Source of the DNA: Magnetospirillum fulvum
Lineage (GTDB): Bacteria; Pseudomonadota; Alphaproteobacteria; Rhodospirillales; Magnetospirillaceae
Length of the DNA: 57,470 nucleotides
Direction: 5' to 3'
Assembly: GCF_900108475.1 (NCBI RefSeq)
Contig: NZ_FNWO01000016.1
Location: forward strand, 1-57,470
Part shown: positions 35,901 to 46,300 of the stretch, piece by piece
Layout: the number at the start of each line of letters is the position of its first letter
How positions within the stretch are numbered: position 1 is the first letter of the stretch
Notes under the pieces: model-generated
What the model was told of the DNA's origin: nothing
Databases searched by the model: none
What the model saw: only the letters and a program-made list of their open reading frames with translations
Made by a program: the position numbers and the translations under genes

Positions 35901-37304
35901 CCGGGCTCCGCGCGAAAAGACGGCAAGGTCGGCCAAATCCGCCGCGCCCAACACCTCGATCCGCTCGACCGGCTGCTCGGGATCGGCGGCAAGCGCGTCG
36001 ATCAGGGTCGCGATCTGCTCGCCCAACCGGCGCATCTGCGCCTCGGAATGGGCCTCTTCATTATAGGCGAAGGCGATCCTGAGCGGCGGGCCGGGCTGGA
36101 CGATCAGACCGAAATCGTAATTGGCCCGCTCGTCGGCCTCGGCGGACACGACACGAAAGCCCAGCCCGGACTCCGCCTCGGTCGCCACCTGGGGGTAATT
36201 CTCGAACACCAGCAGATGGTCGAGCAGAGCATCGGGCAGGCCCGACTGCGCATGAATTTCGGCCAACGGCAGATGGTCGTGAGTCAGACTGTCGAACGCC
36301 TGGGCCTGGAGACGGCGCAACAGCGACACGATCCCCTCGCCCGCGCCAAGCGTGACCCGGACCGGGATCGTGTTGATGACGGCCCCGACCATCCGCTCGA
36401 TCCCATCGACATCGAGCGTCCGCCCCGACACGACGCTGCCGAACACGACGTCGGCGCTGTCGGCGTAGCGACCGAGCAGAATGCCCCACAGCGCCACCAG
36501 AACGCTATTCAGCGTCACCCCGGCGCGGGCGGCGAGCCCCTCCAGCACCGCATGCCGCTCGGGCGTCAGGGTGACGAGATACTGGCTCGGCCGATAGGGC
36601 GCGCCGGGGCGGCCCGGCCCCAGCCGGGGCAAACCGACCGGGCGGTCGTAGCCCGCCAGCAGTTCGGCCCAGAACCGGCGCGACTCCGCCTCGTCCCGCG
36701 CCGCGATCCGGTCGAAATAGGCGCGGGTCGAAGGCGGCGGGGCCAGAACGGGCACCCGCCCCGCGCGACCGGCCGCATAGAGGTCGGCGAACTCGGCCAA
36801 CAACAGGCTACCCGACCAGCCGTCGAGGATCAGATGGGCGTGGCTCCACACCATCTCGAACCGGCCGCCGCCCAGACGGAACAGCCGGACCCGGGTCAGC
36901 GGGCCGAGGCGCGGATCGAACCCGCGCCTGCGGTCCTCGGCGCGGAACGCCTCGATCCGGGCGGCCTGGGTGGCCTCGTCCAGCCCGGACACATCCTCCT
37001 CGTCGCAGACGGTCTCGCCCTGCTTCAGCACTAGCCGCAACAGCCGATTGGTGTTCTCGAAATCGAACACCGAGCGCAACGCCTCGTGGCGGGCGATCAG
37101 CGCGCTCCACACCTGTCGGCACAAAGCGGGATCGAACGCCGCAATCTCGGACGAGATCCGAAACGAGACCTGACGGAAATAGGGCTGGTCGCCGGGCGAC
37201 AACAGATCGTGGAACAGCATCCCCTGTTGCAGCGGCAACAGGGGATAGATCGCCTCGACCTCGTCGCGGCTGGGACGGCGGACTGGGGCGGTCCGGTTAC
37301 TCAT
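32922..37304 (-). CDS. Nonribosomal peptide synthetase NRPS2 (C-A-PCP-E), terminal module
   Basis: This 1460-aa single module has C (about 20-450), A (about 480-970; YTSGSTGRPKG near 625), PCP (Ser near 1004 in LGGDSLTAI) and an epimerisation-type domain (about 1045-1455; HHLVTDALSW near 1184). In C the HHxxxDG motif reads H155-A-H157-LILD161-G: the first His is replaced, while the second, catalytic His is kept. My manual reading of the A pocket is D-A-S-G-I-A-A-V-C-K, an aromatic-type code without exact match known to me. In E the conserved EGHGR has become SGHGR (Ser1313), so epimerisation is doubtful. No thioesterase or reductase follows. The start at 37304 overlaps the NRPS1 stop by 8 bases. 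Confidence 0.93.
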   Translation of the reverse strand: MSNRTAPVRRPSRDEVEAIYPLLPLQQGMLFHDLLSPGDQPYFRQVSFRISSEIAAFDPALCRQVWSALIARHEALRSVFDFENTNRLLRLVLKQGETVCDEEDVSGLDEATQAARIEAFRAEDRRRGFDPRLGPLTRVRLFRLGGGRFEMVWSHAHLILDGWSGSLLLAEFADLYAAGRAGRVPVLAPPPSTRAYFDRIAARDEAESRRFWAELLAGYDRPVGLPRLGPGRPGAPYRPSQYLVTLTPERHAVLEGLAARAGVTLNSVLVALWGILLGRYADSADVVFGSVVSGRTLDVDGIERMVGAVINTIPVRVTLGAGEGIVSLLRRLQAQAFDSLTHDHLPLAEIHAQSGLPDALLDHLLVFENYPQVATEAESGLGFRVVSAEADERANYDFGLIVQPGPPLRIAFAYNEEAHSEAQMRRLGEQIATLIDALAADPEQPVERIEVLGAADLADLAVFSRGARRAPLPDETIVALWRAQVARTPDRPALRWDQGEMSYRELDAQSDRLAAALGRLPGFAAEQAIGVLAGRGWRRIVALLGILKAGGAYLPLTPALPDERLGFILGDTDCRIVLTDTAGQARLEAMRPGIGRVIDQLDATPDGAAATVAPGDLAYILYTSGSTGRPKGVMVEHRGFVNMILGQIEGFGLGPDDRVLQVSSCSFDASLSEIFMALLSGAALVLASAEAGRDRDRLLAAIADHRVTVAGLSPSLLSALDFADFPGLRLLISAGEAVDPASARHYAARLRFINAYGPTEASVCASFHEVRADRDYPTGIPIGRPIPNTAIRILDRFSRPVPIGAVGEICLSGPGLARGYRNGAEPSQSAFVGDGAERLYRTGDLGLWLEDGEIVYRGRRDGQVKLNGRRVELGEIEAALRRLPGIVQAAVIVADAGAGRGGRLVAYVVAAPPPDPDAVRRQLAATLPPYMIPSALVTLPDLPLTLAGKLDRAALPSPPPPAAAADDDPPVTPAEQAVAAAFAAVLGGATIGRHATFQALGGDSLTAIRVVGRLAKQGYALDLADLLGGQSVAAIAVRLTPRQPEAAAVPPASAEAPLTPVQATFFADHREGRAHCNHAILLKAAEPIDDEALRPTLAALWRHHDSLRLRFRIGPDRVTQSAADPLVPPGPDSVDLRGHPDPWGALLADVATRHEGFDLATGPLLAAIIYRLDEGDFLVLLAHHLVTDALSWRFLLDDLAIGYRQARAGAAVVLPPVGASYLDWARALETYRRSEHLAARKPDWDKIDAAPVRPLATDAPMVAHRYDETETDSVDLAVASDRSDSVVQTRLLVALGRALAACGRLGQTRILLSGHGRLPIPGAPLDVGRTTGWFTANYPVLLTEAGADPDPATLGAAALEYGLLRLAAAGGEAKAPVEEITFNYMGRVDLPPEAGAPFAWVPGLDPASVGRLERTCVLEVGASREADRITVKVRYCGRIHRAETIRRLVAAMEVAWDSQP

Positions 37305-40300
37305 CGCCGAACAAATCTTCGAGTTCGCGGTTCGACAGACCGGCCTGATTGATCCCGGCGGCAGCGGCAGGCGCGGCGGGGGAAGCGTCCGGCTCGCCCT
37401 CGCCCTCCTCCTCCAGCCGCCGGGCCAGACCGGCAATCGTCGGATCGGTCAGGAAGTCCCGCATCGACAAGGTAAGCCCCTGACGGCGTAACGTCCCGAC
37501 CACCTGGATCGCCTTGATCGAATCGCCGCCGACCTCGAAAAAGCGGTCAGTCGGAGACAGACCGTCATGGCCGAGAATGTCGCGCCAGACCTGGGCGACC
37601 CGGCTTTGCAGGTCGGCCCCTTCGACCAGGATCGCCGCCACCGCCTGGGCCGGGTCGGGCAGCGCCGCCGCATCGACCTTGCCGTTAGGCAGCAGCGGCA
37701 GCGAGTCGAGCACGACCCAACTGGCCGGATGGAGGAAGGACGGCAGCTCGGCCTCGACCGCGTGGCGGACCGGATCGACCTCCCCCGCTCCCGCCGCCAG
37801 CACGACATAGGCGACCAGATCGGACCCACCCGCCACGCCCGGGCGGACGGCAATGACGGCCTCGCGGACCGCCGGGTGACGGCGGAGGCAGGTTTCGATC
37901 TCGCCCGGCTCGACCCGGTGGCCGCGAATCTTGGCCTGGGAATCGATCCGGCCGCGATAGACGATGTTGCCGTCGGGCTGGACCATGCCAAGGTCGCCGG
38001 TGCGGTACAAACGCTCGCCCGGACGGAACGGATGGTCGATGAAGGCGCGCGCGGTCAGCTCGGGCTGGCCCAGATAGCCAAGAGCCAGACCGGGACCGCC
38101 GATATGGATTTCGCCGCACACCCCGACCGGAGCCAATGCGCCAAAGCGGTCGAGCACGATCACTTCGGTATTGGGCAGCGCGCGGCCGATCGGGATCGAC
38201 GCGCCGCGGTCGCGCTCGGGATCGACCTGATACCACGTCGCGCACACTGTCGCCTCGGTCGGGCCATAGGCGTTGACGACGCACAGGCGCGACGCCAGTT
38301 GCCGGACCTGATCGGGATCGGGCTTCTCTCCCGCCGTGATCAGTACTTGCAGCGAGGCGAGGTCGTCCGGTTCTAGCTGGGCCAGATAGGTCGGCGGCAA
38401 GGTCGCCACAGTGACCTGCTGTTGGCGCAGATAGGCGGCGAAGTCGCGGGGATCGCGAATCCGCTCCGGCCCGGCGATCACCAGGCAGGCGCCTTGCATC
38501 AGCGCCATCAGCATTTCCCACACCGAGGCGTCGAACGAGGTGGGGGCGAATTGCAGCACGCGGTGGCTGGGCAGGATTCCTAAGCTGTCGCGATGGGCGA
38601 GTGCCAGATTGACCGCGCCGCGATGGGTCAGCAGAACGCCTTTGGGTCGCCCGGTCGAGCCCGAGGTATAGATCACATAGGCGACATCGTCGGCCTTGGC
38701 CGTCGCCGCCAGCGGCGTGGTCGGGTCGGGCTCGGTCGCCGCCAGCATCCGCAGATCGAATATCGGACCATCGTCGCCGCGATCGACCCCGTCGAGATGC
38801 GGAGACTCGCTCAAGATCGCGGCGCAGGCGGCGTCGCGCCGCATGAAATCCAGCCGTGCCCGAGGATAAGAGGGATCGAGCGGAACGGCGGCGGCCCCCA
38901 GTTTCAGCGTGGCGAGGAAGCCCACCACCCACGCTTCGGTGCGGTCCAGCAGCAGCCCGACGCGGTCGCCCGGGCCAACCGTCCCGGTCGCGGCCAGGGC
39001 GCGGGCCACCGCCTCGACCATCCGGCCCAGGGTCGCGTAATCATAGACGCGATCCTCGATTGCCAGCGCCGGCCGGTCAGGACCGGCTGCGATGGCGGCC
39101 TCGAACAAGGTGACCAACGTCGTTTCGGGCGGAATTTCGGGACCGGGAGTCCGCCCGGACAGCATCTGGCGCTCGGCTTCGGGCACCAGCGGCAGCGCGG
39201 TCAGATGCCGTGTCGGCTCGGCCAGCGCCTGCGCGCTCAATTCGGCGAACTGGCCGACCAGCCGCTCGATATGGCTGCGGTCGAACAGATCGCTGTCATA
39301 TTCCAATCCCAGCGTCAGCCCGCCGCCCTCGGTTTCGACGAATTCGAAGGCCAGACTGAATTTGCTGATGCTGCGCTGTTCGTGGAACGCCTCGATGGCC
39401 AGACCGCCCAGGGTCAGACTTGGCTGGAGTCCGTCTTGCAACACTACGGCGACATCGAACACCGGGGTCCGGCTGAGATCGCGGGGCAGCCCCAATTCCT
39501 CGACCAGCCGGTCGAACGGATAGGCCCGGTGCTCCAGCGCGGCGGCAATCGTCGCCTTGACCCGATCGAACAGGGACTCGAACCCCTCCTCGGCCTCGAT
39601 CCGGTCGCGCAGCGCCAGGGTGTTGACGTAGAACCCGATCTGGTTGCGCAAATCGTCATGGTCACGGCTGGCGATCGGACTGCCGACGATAATGTCGGTC
39701 TGGCCGGTGACGCGGAACAACAGCGCCTTGACCAGGGCCACCACCACCATGAACAGCGTGCCGTGGCGGGCACGGACGAACCCGCGCACCGCCTCGGCCA
39801 GCCGGGGATCGAGCGAACGGGTGACCCGACCGCCGACGAAGCGCGGCAGGGCCGGACGGGGCCGGTCGAGCGGCAGGTCGAGCGGGACCAGCGGCCCCGC
39901 CAATTGGGTCCGCCAATAATCGAGATCGCGCCGGGCCGCGTCGGTTTCGATCCGGGCATTGTCCCAGGCGGCATAATCCTTGTAATGGATTCTAAGCGGC
40001 GACAACGGATCGAGGCCGCCGCCTTCGGTCTCGGCCCGGTACAGCACCAGCAATTCGTCGACCATGATCGCGACCGAAGCCGCGTCGGACACGATATGGT
40101 GAATCGCGACGAGCAGGACGTGACGGTCGGCCCCCACCACCAGCACCTGGGCGCGCAGCAACGGCCCGGTCGCCAGATCGAACGGCGTCTCGGCATCCTG
40201 CTCGGCCAGCGCCCGCGCCGCCGCCTCGGGATCGGGCTCGCCCCGCAGATCAATCAGGCCAAGTCCGGTATTCGGATCGGCCAGCACCCGCTGGCGCACC

Positions 40301-43300
40301 GTCTCGGCCTCGTCACCCTCGGCGGCGACGAACACCGTCCGCAGCGCTTCGTGGCGTCGGATCAGCGCGGCGAAGGCCCGCCCGAATGCGGCAACGTCGA
40401 ACGGACCGTTCAGCAGATAGGCCGCCGATAGGGTATAGGCCGCGCCGCTGGTCCAAAGCTGGTCGAGAATCCACAGCCGCCGCTGGGCGTGCGACACCGG
40501 ATAATCGGCAGCCTCGGCCACGACGGGAATCGCATCCGGCCCGGCCCCGTCTTTCACCGCCCCCAGCATTTCCGCCAATTGACGGATCGTCGGACGCTGG
40601 AAGAACTGGCCGATCGTCAAGGCGCTGGCGAAATCGTGATTGATCCGCGAAATCGCCCGGATCGCCCGCAGCGAATCGCCGCCGATCTCGAAAAAGGGCG
40701 AGACGGCACCGACTCGCTTCAACCCCAGGATTTCGGCCCAGATCGCCGCCAGCCGCACCTCGGTCGGGGTGGCGGGCGGCTCGAAACGGATCCGGCCTTC
40801 GATCAGATCCTCGGGCTTGGGCAAAGCGCGACGATCGACCTTGCCGTTCAAATTCATCACGAAACTGTCGAGCCGGATCAGATAGCCGGGAATGATCGGC
40901 TTGGGCAAAATCTCGCCCAGGCGGCGGCGCAAATCCGAGGCGTCGAGCGGTTTTTTCTCTGTATAATAGCAGGTCAGCGCATTGTCGCCGTCGTCGCGGC
41001 GGTGGATCGCGGCGACGGCCTGATCGATCTCGGGCGCCGCCGACAGAACCGCCTGTTCGATCTCGGCCAGTTCGATCCGGATACCGCTGACCTTGACCTG
41101 ACCGTCGGTGCGGCCGCAGAACTCGATCCCGCCGTCGGGCATCTGCCGCCCCAGATCGCCGGTGCGGTAATAGGCCAGACCGCTGGTATCCTCGCCGGTC
41201 GGATCGGAGACGAACCGCTCCGCCGTCAGGGCCGGATCGCCGAAATAGCCCAGGCAGGCGAACGGCGGCCGGATCAGGATTTCCCCGATCGCGCCGACCG
41301 GCAGCGGCCGGTTCCCCTTTAGCACCAGAACCCGCGTCCCGGCGATCGGATGGCCGACCGGGATCGCCCGCCCGCCTTCGGCGACCGGGCCGTCGATCCG
41401 GTGAAAGAACTTCGCCAGCGTCGTTTCGGTCGGACCATAAAGGTTGAAAAGGGCGACCGCCGGGCCAAGCACGCGCCGCGCCCGCTCGACATCGCCGCCA
41501 TACAGGCTTTCCCCCGCGAACAGAACCGTCCGCAATGCGGGCAGCGCCGCCACCCCGGTGCCGAGCGGCGCGCGTTCGATCTCCTTGGCCAGCAGGCGGA
41601 ACAGGGTCGGCACGATGTGGATCAGGCTGACCCGGGAGTCCGCCAGCCACCGCACCAGCCGGGTCGCATCCATCCGGGTATCGGCATCGGGGATGCAGAG
41701 TGTGCCGCCGACGCTGAGCGGCAGGAAGATATCGCGCAGGCTGACGTCGAAGGTGGTGCGGGCCAGATTGCTGGTCCGCAGCGAGACATCGGCTCCCACT
41801 TCGCGCCGTTCCCAGGCGATGAAATGGTGCAGCCCCTCGTGGCTGGACAGGATCGCCTTGGGCTCGCCGGTCGAACCCGAGGTGAACATCACATAGGCGG
41901 CGTCACCCGGAACCGGGCGGCCCGAGCGGTCGGGCACTGGACCGGCGGCCAGCGGAGCCACCGTCTCCAGCGTGCCCTTGACCGGCTTGCCGTGGCGCAG
42001 CCCGCCCTCCTTGGTCCAGGCGATCAGGCGGCGCACCCCGCCCGCCGCCTCCAGCCCGGCCAGGACCGCCCGTACCGCCGGGATTTCGGCGTCGGAGGTC
42101 ACGACCAGACGGGGCGACAGCCGTGACAGCAACTGACGCAGTCTGAGCGGCGGCAGGTCGAGATCGAACGGAACCACGACACCGCCCGCTTTGTGGGTGC
42201 CGAGCAGGCTGGCGACGTAATCAATGCCGTTGGCCAGGAACAGCCCGACGGTCTGGCCGGGCTGAAGCCCCTGACGGCGCAGCAGCGCGGCCAGCGCCTC
42301 GGCCCGCGCGTCGAGAGCGCGATAGGTGATGGATTGCCCCCCCGCCTCGATCGCGACGGACTCAGGCCCCCGCTCCGCCTGGGCCTCGAACAGATCGAGC
42401 ACCAGACCGGGCACAGGGCAATCGGCGGCGAGGCTCTGCCGGGCACCCTCGTCACGCTCGTCGGTGCCGCGCAGGTCGAAGGCCGACAGCGGACGCTCGG
42501 GCTCGGCCAGCACCGCCGCGACCAGCGCCCGGACATGACCGGCGATCCGCTCGATCTGAACCGGATCGACGACATGGCGGTTGAAGGTGAACATGATCTC
42601 GGTCGTGTCGTCCGGCGTCGGCGCGGGATGGACGACGATGCTGAAATCGTAATGCATCTGCTCGAAGGCGCGGACGGTGTCGATCCGCAAATCCCCCGTG
42701 GCCGTCCGGGCGGACAGCGGATAATTCTCGAACACCAGGACATGGTCGAACAAGGTCCGGCGCAGTCCGGTCAGACGCTGCATCTCGGCCAGGGGCAGGA
42801 AATGATGCGGTTCGCTGGCGACGGCCTGATCCGCAATCGCCCGCGCCAGATCGGCGAAGCCCTGGTCGGAATCGACCGTGACCCGGACGGGAACGGTGCG
42901 CAGGAACAGGCCGACGATCCGCTCGATTTCGGGCAGTTCGGGCGGTCGGCCCGATACCACCGTGCCGAAAATCACCTCGGCCCGGTCGTTGTAGGTGGCA
43001 AGCAGCGCCGCCCAGATCGCCTGGACCACGCTGTTCAAGGTCACATCAAGACGGGCGGCCAGCGCCACCAGCCCCCGGCTGGTGGCCGGGTCGAGCGTCA
43101 GCGGGTGCTCGCCCAGGGCGCGGCCCCGGCTCCGTCCCGCCGGATCGAGGCCGGGAATGGTCGAGGGCGGCGGCGCGTCGGCGAGAACCCGGCTCCAATA
43201 GGCCCGCGAGTCGTCCTCGTCGCGACCGGCCAGCCAGTCGATATAGGAGCGGTAGGACGGCACCGGCGGCAAGGACGGCGCGCCGCCATTTCGCAGCGCC

Positions 43301-46300
43301 CCATAGATTTCCATCAATTCGGGCTGGAGAATCCCCATCGACCAGCCGTCGAGAATGATGTGGTGGTGGCTCCACACCACGTCGAACTCGCCCTCGCCCC
43401 GTTGCAGCACGGTGACCCGCATCAGCGGATCGTGGCCCAGGTCGAAGCCTCGGCTGCGGTCGGCCCGCAGGAAGGCGGCGACGGCGGTCTCGAACGCGTC
43501 GGCGGTCTGGCCGCGCAGGTCGATATGGTGAAATTCGACGGTGCGGGTCTTCAAGATCGCCTGAAGCGGCCGCCGCCCCGGCAGCGAGACGATCGCGGCG
43601 CGCAAGATGTCGTGACGGCGGGCCAGTTCGTCCCAAGCCGCCTGGAAGCAGGTCAGGTCGAGCGGGCCGTGCAGGCGATAGGTGAATTGTTCGAAATAGA
43701 CCTGCCGGTCGCCCGACATAGCGTGGAACAGCAAGCCTTCCTGCAACGGCGACAGCGCCATCAGCGATTCGATCGGCGAAGCCTCGAGTCCCAGCAGCTC
43801 GAACACCGAATCGGCCTCGTCCGCCCCGCCGCCCGGCCCAGCCCCGCCGTCGCTGCCGCCACCGCCCAGCGCGATCAGCGCCCGCAACCGGTCGCGGAAA
43901 TGCCCGGCCAGCGCGGCGGCGGTCTCGCGCCGATAAAGGCGGTGATTATAGGCTACGGTGACGGTCAGCCTGCCCCCGATCACCATCGCCTCGACGTCGA
44001 TCGCCTGGGGCCGCTCCAGCCGCTCGCCCAGGGTCGGGCCGACCGGCTCGTCGGCCAAGGCGAACAGCGGATGCGGCTCGCTGTCAAACTGGCCCAGATA
44101 ATTGAAATTGATCTCGGGCGGCGGTCCGAAGACAAGTCCCCCCCGCTGCGACGGCGGGGTCAGATATTTGAGAATCCCATAGCCGATTCCCTTGCGCGGA
44201 ATCCGCCGCATCTGCCCGGCGATCCGTCCGACGGCGGCGGCGGGAGTTTCGTCCTCTCCCCCCAGATCGAGCACGACCGGATAGATCGAGGTGAACCAGC
44301 CGACGGTGCGGCTGATATCGAGGCCGGGGGCAATCTCCTCGCGGCCATGGCCTTCCATCTGGACCCGGACCCGCTCCAGCCCGAACCGGTCGCGCAACGC
44401 CTGGGCCAGCGCGGTCAGCAGCATATCGTTGATCTGGCAGCCCAGCACGCGGGGGAGACCGGTCAGCAGGGTCCGGGTTTCGTCTTGATCGAGCGGCAGG
44501 GCGATCTGGCGGAACTCGCCCGCGCCCCGGCGGGGATCGTCGAAATCAAGCGGCAGCGGCGCGACCGGATTCGCCTCGATGTCGGCCCAGACCGGGATCT
44601 CGCTCCGCAGGTCGGGACCGACCGCATAGGCGGCCTGGGTCTCGGTCCACTCCAGCACCGAGGCCCCCACCGGGGCCAGCCGGATCGGATCGGATGACAG
44701 GGAGTCCGCCTGATCGAAGGCTTCGGCGAAATCCTCCAGCAAAATCCGCCAGGAAAAGCCATCGACGACGAGATGATGGCACAGCAGCAGCACCCGGTCG
44801 GATTCGGGCAACTGGTATAGAACGACCCGCAGCAACGGTCCCGCCGACAGGTCGAACCCGCGCTGAAGCGTCTCGGCATGGCGGGCCAGCGCTGCCGCCG
44901 GGGCCGGATCGGCGCGCAGATCGACAATCGCGAACGACGGCGCCGAATCGGGCAAAATCGCCTGCTCCACCACCGCGCCCTGGGTCCGCAACACCAGCCG
45001 CAAGCCCTCGTGATGGCTCCACAGCGCGGCGACGGCGCGGCCCACCGCCTTGGGCTCCAGCCGCCGCGATGCCCGCAGCAGCACCGCATTGTTGAAATGG
45101 GCGCGGTCGTGGGGATGCTCGGCGACGAACCAGCGCTGGATCGCGCTGAGCGGCGCGCTGGCCCCGGGGGCGGATTCAGGGCTCGGCGACGACAAAGCGG
45201 CGGGCACGCCCGCCAGCGGGGCCAAAGCGGCCACCGTCTTGGCGGCAAAGATCGCGGCCAGCCCCAAGGTGATCCCGGCCCGATGCAGGCGGCTGACGAT
45301 CTGCAACGCCTTGATCGAATCGCCCCCCAGCGCGAAGTAATTGTCGTCGATCCCGACCCGGGGCAGGCCCAGCACCTCGGCCCAGACCTGGGCGATCGCG
45401 GTTTCGACCGCGTTGCGGGGCGCGCGGTAATCGGACCCGGTCTCCAGCCGGGCCGTTTCCGGCGCGGGCAAGGCGGCGCGGTCGATCTTGCCATTGGCGG
45501 TGAGCGGAAAGGTGTCGAGCCGGACAAAGGCCGACGGGATCATGTAATCGGGCAGGCTGAGCGCGAGATGGGCGCGCAGCGCCGACGCGGTCAGATCCTC
45601 GGCCCCCAAAACATAGGCGATCAATTCGCGCAGGCCGGGGCGGTCGGCGGCAACGGCGCGGTCGATCACCAGCGCCTTGTCGATGCCGGGATGGGTCAGC
45701 AGGGCCTGGACCACTGCCCCGGTTTCGACCCGGTGGCCGCGCACCTGAACCTGGGCATCGTTGCGGCCGAGATAGATCAGCCGCCCGTCGGGGCGCAAGC
45801 GCCCCAGATCGCCGGTGCGATACAGGCGTCGGCCCGCCAGCTTCCCCTCGAGGGCGGTAACGAAGCGCTCCGCCGTCAGGTCCGGGCGGTTGAGGTAGCC
45901 CGCGCAGACGCCGCTGCCGCCGACATACAATTCGCCGGTCACTCCCAGCGGCTGGGGCGTGAGCGCGTCATCGCAAACATGAACGCTGGTTTCGGGCAAC
46001 GGCCGCCCGATCGGGCTGATCCCCCCCGGCCCGGCGATATCGGCGGCGCTGAGGCGATCATAGGTGACGTGAACCGTCGTCTCGGTGATGCCATACATGT
46101 TGATCAGCGCAATCCGCTCGGGCGGATAAAGCGCGGCCCAGCGGCGCAAATCGGTGGGGTCGAGCCGGTCGCCGCCAAAGATCACCATCCGGAGATGGTC
46201 GGCCAAGGGATGGTCGGGCCGGTCCAGTTCGGCGGCAATCAGCCCCTGGAACGCCGCCGGGGTCTGGTTCAGCACGGTGACGCGGTGGCGGCGGATCAGA

